NCBI GenBank assembly: GCA_002862585.1
Contig: PKDP01000073.1
Coordinates: 1-7,802 of the forward strand
DNA length: 7,802 nucleotides
Direction of reading: 5' to 3'
DNA from: Flavobacteriales bacterium
GTDB taxonomy: Bacteria; Bacteroidota; Bacteroidia; Flavobacteriales; UBA7312
Below the pieces are notes generated by a model that saw only the letters and a program-made list of their open reading frames with translations, did no database searches and was not told where the DNA came from. How positions within the stretch are numbered: the stretch's first letter is position 1; each line of letters begins with the position of its first letter. The position numbers were made by a program, and so were the translations under genes. Positions 1 to 6,804 of the stretch are shown piece after piece.

Positions 1-134
1 ATGGCAATATACTTGCCGAAGCTGGTTTCGAAGTTGTAGAAGATGCTTTTGTGAAGGAATTAGACCCTAAGCTAGTAAAACGTTACGCCTTACCTAAAGA
101 TGAGATTATTTACCTCTGCAAAAAACCTACCTAA
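1..134 (+). CDS. 3' end of an unidentified protein gene (partial)
   Basis: The frame beginning at base 3 is open from the window edge to a TAA at 132-134, encoding 43 C-terminal residues; the other two plus frames are soon interrupted. The tail contains a GFEVVED segment and ends in IIYLCKKPT. An 'aGFevve ... iyl.kK' ending is seen in many class I SAM-dependent methyltransferases, where the last strands of the Rossmann-like fold end the protein, but 43 residues are too few to assign a family, so I give no function. Its stop overlaps the rsmG stop by 4 nt in convergent orientation, which supports this being a real gene end in a compact genome. Confidence 0.6.
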   Translation, partial: GNILAEAGFEVVEDAFVKELDPKLVKRYALPKDEIIYLCKKPT

Positions 135-754
135 ACCATTTGCACATAGACTACTTTTTTAGTCTCAAAAAAGTCTTCTTCAAAGTAATCGGCTAAGTCA
201 AAACTGTTATGGTGGTAGTCTATACCGCTAAGTTCTTGCGTTAAATCTCCACCTTTGAGGTAAAGAATACCATTTGGGAAATCGTTGCGGCAATCATTAG
301 AAAATCGCTTTTCTACCCATTCTATAAAAGCGGGCATACGCGTTACGGCTCTGCTAACCACAAAATCGAATGACTGTTTTACATGCTCTGCTCTTTGGTA
401 ATCTGTACTGACATTGGTTAGTCCTAAATGTTCTGCAACATCCTTTACTACTTTTATCTTCTTGCCAATGCTATCAATGAGTAAGAAATTGGAAGTTGGA
501 AATAAAATTGCCAATGGAATACCTGGAAAGCCACCACCTGTCCCTACATCTAGAACGCTAGTGCCCTCTTGAAAATCCATCACTTTGGTAATACCTAAAG
601 AATGTAAGACATGACGCTCGTAAAAGCTATCCATATCTTTTCTGGAAATGACATTAATTTTTGCGTTCCATGAGGCATACAATTCGTGCAGGGCTTCGAA
701 CTGTTGAATCTGTTTGGGGGTTAAATTTGGAAAGTATTTTAAAACAATATCCAT
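131..754 (-). CDS. rsmG: 16S rRNA (guanine527-N7)-methyltransferase RsmG
   Basis: This 207-residue protein has the normal RsmG length. The family transfers a methyl group from S-adenosylmethionine to N7 of G527 in the 530 loop of 16S rRNA; loss is known to give low-level streptomycin resistance. Visible signatures are the N-terminal WNAKINVISRKD...ERHVLHSL block (about residues 29-53), the SAM-binding loop VLDVGTGGGFPGIPL (67-81), the acidic end of the next strand at LLIDS (91-95), SRAV (134-137) and YLKGG (165-169). Its ATG overlaps the sigma-factor stop as TAATG, so it is probably translated by coupling at the end of the glycosyltransferase-sigma-rsmG operon. I see no promoter of its own. 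Its 3' end overlaps the convergent gene at 1-134. Confidence 0.97.
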   Translation of the reverse strand: MDIVLKYFPNLTPKQIQQFEALHELYASWNAKINVISRKDMDSFYERHVLHSLGITKVMDFQEGTSVLDVGTGGGFPGIPLAILFPTSNFLLIDSIGKKIKVVKDVAEHLGLTNVSTDYQRAEHVKQSFDFVVSRAVTRMPAFIEWVEKRFSNDCRNDFPNGILYLKGGDLTQELSGIDYHHNSFDLADYFEEDFFETKKVVYVQMV

Positions 755-1359
755 TACATCATGTCTTTTTTTCCAGATAGAATTTTAAATAGCTTTTCTC
801 TAGAACGGTGCAATTGTGCTTTTACCGTTCCTAGCGGAATACTCAATTCTTCAGAAATTTCTTCGTAACTGTATTCCTTAAAATAACGTAGCTTTACCAA
901 TTGACTGTAATTGGGTTGAAGCTGTTCTACTATGCTTCTTAAAATTTGAATACGCTGACTTCTTATTAAGCTATTGTCGGGCGTTAGTTGTTGGTCAGGA
1001 ATATCTATTGAGGAAGTTGTTCCCTCACTGTGTTCTATGATAGAATCTATGGATATAGTCGGTAGCTTTTTCTTCCTTAAATAGTCGATGCAGTTGTTTT
1101 TGGCAATGGTAAACAACCAGGTACTAAAAGCAAAATTTGAGGTGTAGGTATTCAGTTTGTTAAAGGCTTTACCAAAAGCTTCAATGGTCAGTTCTTTGGC
1201 AAGTTCTTTATCACTTACCTTTTCGTAAAGCATAAAAAATATAGGGTCTCTGTACTTTGACATCAAGGCATTGTAAGAACGGGGGTCACCTTTGGAAAGT
1301 GCCTTCTCTATAAGCTTTAAATCCTCTTTGGCTTTTTGTGTTAACTCTCTTTCTACCAA
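754..1359 (-). CDS. ECF-type RNA polymerase sigma factor
   Basis: This 201-residue protein is a sigma-70 family member with only regions 2 and 4, the ECF layout. Region 2 covers about residues 30-97, including the core-binding and -10-recognising stretch ending FSTWLFTIAKNNCIDYLRKK (78-97). A variable linker follows (98-130). Region 4 (about 135-195) contains the helix-turn-helix YSYEEISEELSIPLGTVKAQ (163-182) and the typical ending LHRSREKL. The only plausible start is the TTG at 1357-1359: an in-frame TAA lies 12 nt upstream and the next Met is at residue 33, inside region 2. This start places the gene 7 nt inside the glycosyltransferase end, so expression is probably by translational coupling. 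No anti-sigma factor is encoded beside it, so the activating signal is unknown. Confidence 0.93.
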   Translation of the reverse strand: MVERELTQKAKEDLKLIEKALSKGDPRSYNALMSKYRDPIFFMLYEKVSDKELAKELTIEAFGKAFNKLNTYTSNFAFSTWLFTIAKNNCIDYLRKKKLPTISIDSIIEHSEGTTSSIDIPDQQLTPDNSLIRSQRIQILRSIVEQLQPNYSQLVKLRYFKEYSYEEISEELSIPLGTVKAQLHRSREKLFKILSGKKDMM

Positions 1360-2450
1360 AATCGTTTTTTATTTAGCGTACTCTTAAGTATAAATATAAG
1401 GTAAAAAACAATATATAATAGCTCTAAAAGTGGATAAAGAAAGCCTAAATCCTCTTCTTCAGTCTTTTTTAGCAAAGGTAAAGTGACTACTAGCTGTACC
1501 GCCAATCGGATAAGAAATATGATAATGAGGTAGGAAATAAAAAACTGCTTTGCCATTAATATAATGAACAGTATCCAAAAGAGCATTTGGCTAAGCGTCC
1601 ACGCCCCCAGCATTTGCTTGTGATAAGAGGTGTAGTACAATCCTGTACTTAGGTGTCTGGATTTTTGGCGTATCCACGATTTCCAAGTGGTTTTGGGCTC
1701 GGATAGGCTGTGTGCCGAAATAGCCGTTGCAATAGTGGTATTTGTAGGTGTACTGACTTCTTTTATGAATAAATCGTCATCGCCAGAAGGCAAGTGCAAG
1801 TGTGAAGCAAAGCCTTTGTTCTCAAAAAACAACTCTTTTTTATAAGCTAAATTTCTACCCACTCCCATATAGGCTTTACCCATAAGGGCATAGGAGAAAT
1901 ACTGAATAGCCACTTGAAAGGTATCAAAGCGTATGAGTTTATTTAAAAAGCCAGGTCTTTTCTCATAAGCTCCATAGCCCAAAACAATATCTTTTGTAGC
2001 AAAATGCTGCACCATAGAGCTAATCCATGAGGCATCTTTTGGGTAGCAATCGGCATCGGTAAGTAAGAGGTAGTCGTACTTTGCTGCTTTTATCCCTAGT
2101 GAAAGTGCAAACTTTTTACCCAATCCTTTTTTTATGCTTTCCGGAATATCTACCAATTTTATCTTGGGATGGTTTTCCCATTGTTTGAATAAAAACTTGG
2201 TATTGTCTGTGGATTGATCGTTGACCAATACTATTTCAAAATTGGGATAGTCTTGTCGTAGCAATTGCTCTACTAGAGCTTCCCAATGTTTTTCTTCGTT
2301 GTAACCGCATATAATGACCGAAACGGCTTGAGTGAATGTTTCTGTTTTCTCTTCATTTTTTGTCCATCTGTAATATACAAATAGGTAAAAATAGAACTGA
2401 ACAACTAGCGAAAGAATGAAAATTAGAAATAAAATATAGTCCACATCCAT
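1353..2450 (-). CDS. membrane-anchored family 2 glycosyltransferase
   Basis: I choose the ATG at 2448-2450 (365 residues) over a TTG three codons upstream. An N-terminal membrane helix (about 5-27) precedes a GT-A domain: VSVIICGYNEE (43-53), VLVNDQSTDN (74-83, D78 for nucleotide binding), the metal-binding TDAD (131-134), GVGRNLAYKK (196-205) and the likely catalytic-base region SGDDDLF (222-228). RQKSRH (261-266) stands where processive GT2 enzymes have QxxRW. Three hydrophobic stretches follow (about 285-302, 303-325, 338-356). The enzyme probably transfers a nucleotide-activated sugar to a lipid or polysaccharide acceptor at the inner face of the cytoplasmic membrane; the substrate cannot be read from sequence. 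It is first in the operon with the ECF sigma factor and rsmG. Confidence 0.92.
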   Translation of the reverse strand: MDVDYILFLIFILSLVVQFYFYLFVYYRWTKNEEKTETFTQAVSVIICGYNEEKHWEALVEQLLRQDYPNFEIVLVNDQSTDNTKFLFKQWENHPKIKLVDIPESIKKGLGKKFALSLGIKAAKYDYLLLTDADCYPKDASWISSMVQHFATKDIVLGYGAYEKRPGFLNKLIRFDTFQVAIQYFSYALMGKAYMGVGRNLAYKKELFFENKGFASHLHLPSGDDDLFIKEVSTPTNTTIATAISAHSLSEPKTTWKSWIRQKSRHLSTGLYYTSYHKQMLGAWTLSQMLFWILFIILMAKQFFISYLIIIFLIRLAVQLVVTLPLLKKTEEEDLGFLYPLLELLYIVFYLIFILKSTLNKKRFW

Positions 2451-2514
2451 AGTTTGCAATGATACGGATATTTAATTTTTTAAAAACTAAAATTTAATGT
2501 TCATAAGACTTAAC

Positions 2515-2522
2515 TATCTTTG
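2515..2522 (+). promoter_or_regulatory. Bacteroidota-type -7 element for tgt
   Basis: TATCTTTG matches the TAnnTTTG -7 consensus exactly and ends 14 nt before the tgt ATG, implying a leader of roughly 10 nt. I see no TTG at the usual 17-23 nt further upstream. Instead there is a very AT-rich stretch (about 2469-2498) that could act as an UP-like element. An out-of-frame ATG sits at 2533-2535, just before the real start. Confidence 0.6.
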
Positions 2523-2536
2523 GTGAAATTTGATGT

Positions 2537-3667
2537 ATGGATTTCAAACTGATTAAAAAAGATAGCGACTCAAAAGCTCGACTGGGCGAAGTGACCACCG
2601 CTCACGGAAAAATACAAACGCCTATCTTTATGCCAGTAGGTACGGCAGCTACCGTAAAGGGTGTGCATCAGCACGAAATTGAGAATGATACTCAAGCACA
2701 CATTATACTTGGAAACACCTACCACCTCTACCTTCGTCCTGGCTTAGAAGTCATGGAAAAAGCGGGTGGACTGCACAACTTCATGGGCTGGAACAAACCC
2801 ATACTAACAGATAGTGGCGGCTACCAGGTGTATTCCCTTTCGGGTAAACGAAAAATTAAGGAAGAGGGGGTAAAATTTCAATCCCATATTGATGGTTCTT
2901 ATCACTTGTTTACACCTGAAAATGTAATGGACATCCAACGAACCATAGGGGCAGACATCATTATGGCTTTTGACGAATGTACACCCTATCCCTGCGATTA
3001 CAACTACGCTAAGAAGTCAATGCATATGACCCACCGTTGGCTAAAACGCTGTTGTGACCGCTTTGATACTACTGAGCCCAAATACGGTTTTGATCAAACA
3101 CTATTTCCTATTGTGCAAGGTAGTGTCTACAAAGATTTAAGAAAGCAATCGGCAGAAAAGATAGCCTCTTTTGAGCGTGAAGGCAATGCTATTGGCGGTT
3201 TGTCCGTAGGAGAGCCACACGACCTTATGTACGAAATGACCGATATTGTATGTAGTGTATTACCAGAAGACAAACCGCGATACCTTATGGGTGTGGGTAC
3301 ACCTTCCAACTTATTGGAAAATATAGCTTTGGGCGTGGATATGTTCGACTGCGTAATGCCTACCAGAAATGCCCGTAACGGTATGATATTTACTAGTGAG
3401 GGGACCATAAATATTAAAAATAAAAAATGGGCGGATGACTTCTCACCCATTGACCCCAACGGTACATCTTTTGTGGATTCTACATACAGCAAAGCCTACG
3501 TCCGTCACCTCTTTACAGTTAACGAACTTTTGGGTAAGCAAATTACTAGCTTACACAATATTCGATTTTATCTGTGGTTAATGGAAGAGGCTAGGCGACA
3601 TATTGCTGAAGGTACATTCACCTCATGGAAAAATAAGATGGTAAAGAAATTGGACAGACGCTTGTAA
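2537..3667 (+). CDS. tgt: queuine/preQ1 tRNA-guanine transglycosylase Tgt
   Basis: This full-length 376-residue Tgt exchanges guanine-34 for preQ1 in the anticodons of Asp, Asn, His and Tyr tRNAs, a step in queuosine synthesis. Visible residues: TDSGGYQ with general acid/base D92, FDEC with D146, QGS (194-196), GGLSVGE (220-226), and MFDCVMPTRNARNG with the nucleophile D271 and tRNA-binding loop. The zinc site is unusual. Aligning IDPNGTSFVDSTYSKAY with the classical DPECDCYTC region puts G309, S311 and D314 where three Cys ligands are expected, while the fourth ligand, H340, is kept with normal spacing (26 residues). I recall similar replacements in other Bacteroidota Tgt proteins but cannot confirm it here. 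The stop abuts the next ATG (TAAATG), so it is co-transcribed with the permease. Confidence 0.97.
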   Translation: MDFKLIKKDSDSKARLGEVTTAHGKIQTPIFMPVGTAATVKGVHQHEIENDTQAHIILGNTYHLYLRPGLEVMEKAGGLHNFMGWNKPILTDSGGYQVYSLSGKRKIKEEGVKFQSHIDGSYHLFTPENVMDIQRTIGADIIMAFDECTPYPCDYNYAKKSMHMTHRWLKRCCDRFDTTEPKYGFDQTLFPIVQGSVYKDLRKQSAEKIASFEREGNAIGGLSVGEPHDLMYEMTDIVCSVLPEDKPRYLMGVGTPSNLLENIALGVDMFDCVMPTRNARNGMIFTSEGTINIKNKKWADDFSPIDPNGTSFVDSTYSKAYVRHLFTVNELLGKQITSLHNIRFYLWLMEEARRHIAEGTFTSWKNKMVKKLDRRL

Positions 3668-4744
3668 ATGCAAAAATTAGACTGGTATATCATTAAAAAG
3701 TTTTTGGGGACATTCTTCTTCTCCATTGCTCTGATTTTATTGATAGTAGTGGTCTTTGATGTTTCCGAAAAGATTGACGATTTCATTGAAAAGTCTGCCC
3801 CGCTTAATGCCATAATGTTTGACTATTACCTCAATTTCATCCCCTATTTTGGTAATCTGTTCAGTCCCCTATTTACATTCGTGGCGGTTATCTTTTTCAC
3901 CTCAAAGATGGCAAACAATACTGAGATTATTTCCATACTCAGTAGTGGGGTAAGTTTCAACCGTTTTTTACGTCCTTTTTTACTCTCTGCTGGATTATTG
4001 GCGGTCTTATCATTTGTACTAGGGAACTTCATTATTCCTCCTGCCAATAGCGAACGTCTAGACTTTGAGAATACCTACATCAAAAACCCTTACAAGAACA
4101 GGGAAAAAGATATACATATGCAGATTACCCCTGGGCAATTCATATACGTTCAATCCTATAATACCAAACGAAATATTGGCTACCGCTTTTCTATGGAACA
4201 ATTCGAGGACGGTCAGCTTAGCGAAAAACTATTTGCAAACTATATTCAGTGGGTGGATGACAAAAACCATTGGGAAGCTCACAACTATTTTGAGCGAAAG
4301 ATTGATAGACTGAATGAACGCATTCAAGAGGGAGAGATGCTAGAACTGGACATTCACCTTCACCCGGATGATTTTAATGTACGAAGAAGTACAGTAGAAA
4401 CCATGAATCTTTTTCAGCTTAACGACTACATTGAAGAGGAACGGATGAAAGGGTCTAAAAACCTTGTTTTTCACATAATTGAGCAACAAAAACGCATTGC
4501 CTTTCCATTTGCCACTATCATCCTAACCTTAGTAGCGGTGGCTATGGCTTCTAGAAAAATACGTGGAGGAATTGGTTTGCATCTCGGTGCCGGATTGCTC
4601 ATTAGCTTTGCCTACATCTTATTTATGCAAATCTCTACAACCTTTGCCACTAATGGCGACCTATCGCCTGTTCTTGCCGTTTGGATTCCAAACTTACTCT
4701 TTGCAGCATTGGGTGTTTACCTGTTGAGAAAAGCTCCTAAATAG
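3668..4744 (+). CDS. LptF/LptG-family permease (YjgP/YjgQ)
   Basis: This 358-residue protein has the layout of LptF/LptG, the paired membrane subunits of the LptB2FG ABC transporter that extracts lipopolysaccharide from the inner membrane. There are three N-terminal membrane helices (about 12-31, 55-78, 101-124), a periplasmic beta-jellyroll region (about 125-265) and three C-terminal helices (about 276-294, 304-322, 334-353). Recognisable blocks are KFLGTFFFSIALI, the coupling-helix region TEIISILSSGVSFNRFLRP (85-103) and KRIAFPFATIILTLVAV (275-291). Sequence alone does not separate LptF from LptG; the partner and LptB lie outside the window. It starts directly after the tgt stop, an arrangement I associate with Bacteroidota. 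Its end overlaps mazG by 8 nt on the opposite strand. Confidence 0.92.
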   Translation: MQKLDWYIIKKFLGTFFFSIALILLIVVVFDVSEKIDDFIEKSAPLNAIMFDYYLNFIPYFGNLFSPLFTFVAVIFFTSKMANNTEIISILSSGVSFNRFLRPFLLSAGLLAVLSFVLGNFIIPPANSERLDFENTYIKNPYKNREKDIHMQITPGQFIYVQSYNTKRNIGYRFSMEQFEDGQLSEKLFANYIQWVDDKNHWEAHNYFERKIDRLNERIQEGEMLELDIHLHPDDFNVRRSTVETMNLFQLNDYIEEERMKGSKNLVFHIIEQQKRIAFPFATIILTLVAVAMASRKIRGGIGLHLGAGLLISFAYILFMQISTTFATNGDLSPVLAVWIPNLLFAALGVYLLRKAPK

Positions 4745-5501
4745 TTTTTGCTTCATTCCAATAGACGTCCATTTCTTCTAGAGATAATTCAGAAAGTATT
4801 AGTCCTTTTTTCTCAATCTCACTTTCCATATACTGAAAACGCTGAAGGAACTTCTTATTGGTCTTTTCCAAAGCATCTTCGGGATTTACATTTACAAAAC
4901 GGGCATAATTAATCAGTGAAAAGAGTAAATCGCCAAATTCTTCGGTGGTCTTTTGCTCATCGCCTTTTTGGACTTCTTCTTTTAGCTCGGACAATTCCTC
5001 TTGGACTTTGTCCCATACCTGTTCGCTAGTATCCCAATCGAAGCCTACGCCTCTAGCCTTCTCCTGCATGCGGATGGACTTCACCATTGCTGGTAAGGAT
5101 TTTGGCACACCTTCTAAAACTGATTTTTTGCCTTCTTTAAGTTTTAATTTCTCCCAATTGGCTTTAACTTCTACCTCGTCTTTGACTTCTACATCGCCGT
5201 AAATGTGCGGATGGCGGTGAATGAGCTTTTCGCAAACGGCATAGAGTACATCCGTAATGTCAAATTCCTTAGTCTCAGAGGCTATCCTCGAATAGAATAC
5301 TAAATGCAGCATTATATCGCCTAACTCTTTCTTAATCTCATCCATATCGCCTTCAACGATAGCATCGGATAGTTCATAGACCTCCTCAATGGTTAAGTAG
5401 CGAAGGCTTTCTATGGTTTGCTTCATATCCCAAGGACATTTCTCCCTAAGGTCATCCATTATATTCAGTAATCGTTCAAAAGCAACTAATCGAGCATCCA
5501 T
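4737..5501 (-). CDS. mazG: nucleoside triphosphate pyrophosphohydrolase MazG
   Basis: This 254-residue protein has the two-domain MazG architecture of about 260 residues, which hydrolyses (d)NTPs to NMP and pyrophosphate and is regarded as house-cleaning of abnormal nucleotides. The first domain has CPWDMKQTIESL (22-33), the metal-binding helix EEVYE (39-43) and ELGD (59-62). The second, usually the more active one, has EEL..LKEE (168-176) and TTEEFGDLLFSLINYARF (185-202) with E187, E188 and D191. Between them are HRHPHIYGDV (95-104) and the ANWEKLK segment (114-120) typical of the family. All acidic metal ligands appear intact. The start ATG lies 16 nt from a good TAnnTTTG element. This is the housekeeping enzyme, not the MazEF toxin partner. 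Confidence 0.95.
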   Translation of the reverse strand: MDARLVAFERLLNIMDDLREKCPWDMKQTIESLRYLTIEEVYELSDAIVEGDMDEIKKELGDIMLHLVFYSRIASETKEFDITDVLYAVCEKLIHRHPHIYGDVEVKDEVEVKANWEKLKLKEGKKSVLEGVPKSLPAMVKSIRMQEKARGVGFDWDTSEQVWDKVQEELSELKEEVQKGDEQKTTEEFGDLLFSLINYARFVNVNPEDALEKTNKKFLQRFQYMESEIEKKGLILSELSLEEMDVYWNEAKTI

Positions 5502-5517
5502 ATTCTGTTATTTTTCA

Positions 5518-5550
5518 CAAAAGTAGCATAACAAATTCATACCTTTGCAA
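5518..5550 (-). promoter_or_regulatory. promoter for mazG (TTG, 22 nt, TAnnTTTG)
   Basis: On the minus strand TACTTTTG (5525-5518) matches TAnnTTTG exactly, and a TTG (5550-5548) lies 22 nt upstream of it, inside the 17-23 nt range described for Bacteroidota -33 elements. The predicted transcription start is near 5512, leaving a leader of about 10 nt before the mazG ATG. The sequence just downstream of the -7 element is shared with the promoter at 7487-7494. Confidence 0.65.
5540..5547 (+). promoter_or_regulatory. -7 element for the NqrM-like gene
   Basis: TACCTTTG matches TAnnTTTG exactly and ends 19 nt before the ATG at 5567. It lies inside the spacer of the divergent mazG promoter, directly against that promoter's TTG, so both promoters occupy the same DNA. 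No convincing -33 TTG is visible upstream. Confidence 0.55.
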
Positions 5551-5566
5551 CATAATTAATATACCT

Positions 5567-5767
5567 ATGGAAGTATTTATTCTGGCAGTTGTGTTATTGG
5601 GTTTAGGATTTGCTGGTATTGCTATTAAAATCCTTGTCAAAAAAGACGGCGAATTTTCTGGCACCTGTGCGAGTAACAGTCCATTCCTAAACAAAGAGGG
5701 TGAAAGCTGTGGTTTGTGTGGTGCTAGTCCCGAAGAAAAGTGTAAAAAAGAAGAGGTTACTGCTTAA
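5567..5767 (+). CDS. small membrane-anchored Cys-rich protein, probable NqrM-like Na+-NQR maturation factor
   Basis: This 66-residue protein has one N-terminal membrane helix (about 3-24), a short basic stretch KILVKKDG, then a small Cys-rich tail with Cys at 34, 48, 51 and 59. NqrM (DUF539) is known as a small single-helix protein with conserved cysteines, needed to mature Na+-NQR, probably by supporting iron insertion at the NqrD/NqrE site. The match here is in size, helix position, a first Cys in the context SGTC shortly after the membrane, and a later CxxC-type cluster. The location supports it: it sits tail-to-tail with apbE, with nqrF nearby. The tail sequence is not close to the proteobacterial NqrM proteins I know, so the assignment is an inference from architecture and context. 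The 11-nt convergent overlap with apbE covers the last codons of both genes. Confidence 0.6.
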   Translation: MEVFILAVVLLGLGFAGIAIKILVKKDGEFSGTCASNSPFLNKEGESCGLCGASPEEKCKKEEVTA

Positions 5768-6761
5768 GAGTCATCTCCTCAAACCCCTCTGTTGACCACG
5801 TTTCCCACTGCCTATCTTCATTAGTGTAAATTAAAAATGTTTCCAAAATAGAGTCAGACTCCAAAAAGTCTTGTGTTTCTCCGACTCCCATTACCATAAA
5901 TGTCGTAGCATAGGCATCGGCAGTCATGCAATTATTAGCTATTACAGTAGCACTTAATAAAGTATGTTGAACAGGAAATCCTGTTTTGGGATTAATAGTG
6001 TGCGAATATATTTGGTTATTCTTCTCGTAAAACTTTCTGTAATTCCCTGAAGTGGCTAAGGATTTATCCGTCAAATTCAGTTTTAGCTGAAAACGGTCGC
6101 TTTGGTCAATGTCTTTAGTGGGTTTATCAATACCAATAACCCATTCCTTTTCTCTTGAATTTAAGCCACTCACTCGTATTTCTCCACCTACTTCAATTAG
6201 ATAATCTGATACATTTTTACTTTCCAAAAAAGAAGCGATTACATCTACCGTATAGCCCTGTGCCAAAGCATTAAAGTCAATAGTCATCCCATCAGGATTT
6301 GACAACAAGCTATCGCCTTTTAAGGATAGTTTTTCAAAGCCTATTTGCTCTACTATCTTTAAAATTTTCAGGGTGTCAACTTCATCGGCAGCCACTTTAG
6401 TGCCAAACCCCCAAACGTTCACCAATGGAGCAACTGTACAGTCAAATAAACCTTCCGTTTTGGCTGAAATTTCTTGTGAGGCATTAAATACATTCACGAA
6501 ATGATTATCAAGAGCTAAAGTTGTATCGCCTTCATTAAGTCGGCTAATTAAAGAGCTTGGTAAATAAGTAGATAAGGAAGCATCCAATACTAAAAACAAA
6601 CTATCAATCTGATGGTGGTAATCCTTATCGTTAGTCGTCATGTACTTAATGCTGTAAGATGTGCCTTGTGCATAACCGAAGTTAGTCGCCATTCTGTAAG
6701 CGTTTTCATTCGAGGAACACGATACAAGTAAGATTAAGAAGAGTGAACATATATATTTCAT
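5757..6761 (-). CDS. apbE: FAD:protein FMN transferase ApbE (lipoprotein)
   Basis: This 334-residue protein covalently attaches FMN from FAD to Thr residues of target flavoproteins. With the nqr operon adjacent, NqrB and NqrC are the obvious targets. The N-terminus is a lipoprotein signal with lipobox LVSC, so the mature protein starts at C15 and acts outside the cytoplasmic membrane. Motifs in order: AQGTSYSIKY (31-40), DASLSTYLPSS (60-70), EGLFDCTVAPLVNVWGFG (103-120), the FAD-binding DFNALAQGYTVD (162-173), EVGGEIRVSG (190-199), HTINPKTG (254-261) and the metal-binding TADAYATTFMVMG (280-292). The family's usual K in the KGY motif is Q168 here. All core motifs are present, so it should be active. 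A TAnnTTTG lies only 4 nt upstream of the ATG; it may instead be read from upstream. Confidence 0.96.
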   Translation of the reverse strand: MKYICSLFLILLVSCSSNENAYRMATNFGYAQGTSYSIKYMTTNDKDYHHQIDSLFLVLDASLSTYLPSSLISRLNEGDTTLALDNHFVNVFNASQEISAKTEGLFDCTVAPLVNVWGFGTKVAADEVDTLKILKIVEQIGFEKLSLKGDSLLSNPDGMTIDFNALAQGYTVDVIASFLESKNVSDYLIEVGGEIRVSGLNSREKEWVIGIDKPTKDIDQSDRFQLKLNLTDKSLATSGNYRKFYEKNNQIYSHTINPKTGFPVQHTLLSATVIANNCMTADAYATTFMVMGVGETQDFLESDSILETFLIYTNEDRQWETWSTEGFEEMTLKQ

Positions 6762-6765
6762 GGTA

Positions 6766-6773
6766 CAAAATTA
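6766..6773 (-). promoter_or_regulatory. possible -7 element for apbE
   Basis: On the minus strand TAATTTTG matches TAnnTTTG and ends 4 nt before the apbE ATG, which would give a leaderless or near-leaderless transcript. No TTG is found 17-23 nt upstream. The match is in AT-rich DNA and may be chance. It directly abuts the plus-strand element at 6774-6781. Confidence 0.3.
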
Positions 6774-6781
6774 TACATTTG
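6774..6781 (+). promoter_or_regulatory. -7 element for the DUF1801 gene
   Basis: TACATTTG matches TAnnTTTG exactly and ends 23 nt before the ATG at 6805. This points to the 6805 ATG, rather than the internal ATG at 6871, as the ancestral start. No clear -33 TTG is present upstream. Confidence 0.45.
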
Positions 6782-6804
6782 TAGATTAATACACTATTTA
6801 TATT

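Noticed and set aside
2451..2459. TTG start three codons upstream of the glycosyltransferase ATG
   Set aside because: It adds only three residues, and the ATG at 2448-2450 is directly followed by the conserved-looking membrane helix, so it is the simpler start.
3127..4313. Open frames at 3127-3492 (-), 3568-3813 (-), 3844-4047 (-) and 4065-4313 (+) inside tgt and the permease gene
   Set aside because: They lie wholly or mostly within well-recognised genes in other frames, have no family features and no promoter. They are shadows.
4945..5202. Plus-strand open frame of 85 codons inside mazG
   Set aside because: Ser/Thr-rich antisense shadow of an intact MazG coding region.
4737..5501. MazG as part of a toxin-antitoxin module
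   Set aside because: No mazE or mazF genes are adjacent; the protein is the full two-domain housekeeping pyrophosphohydrolase.
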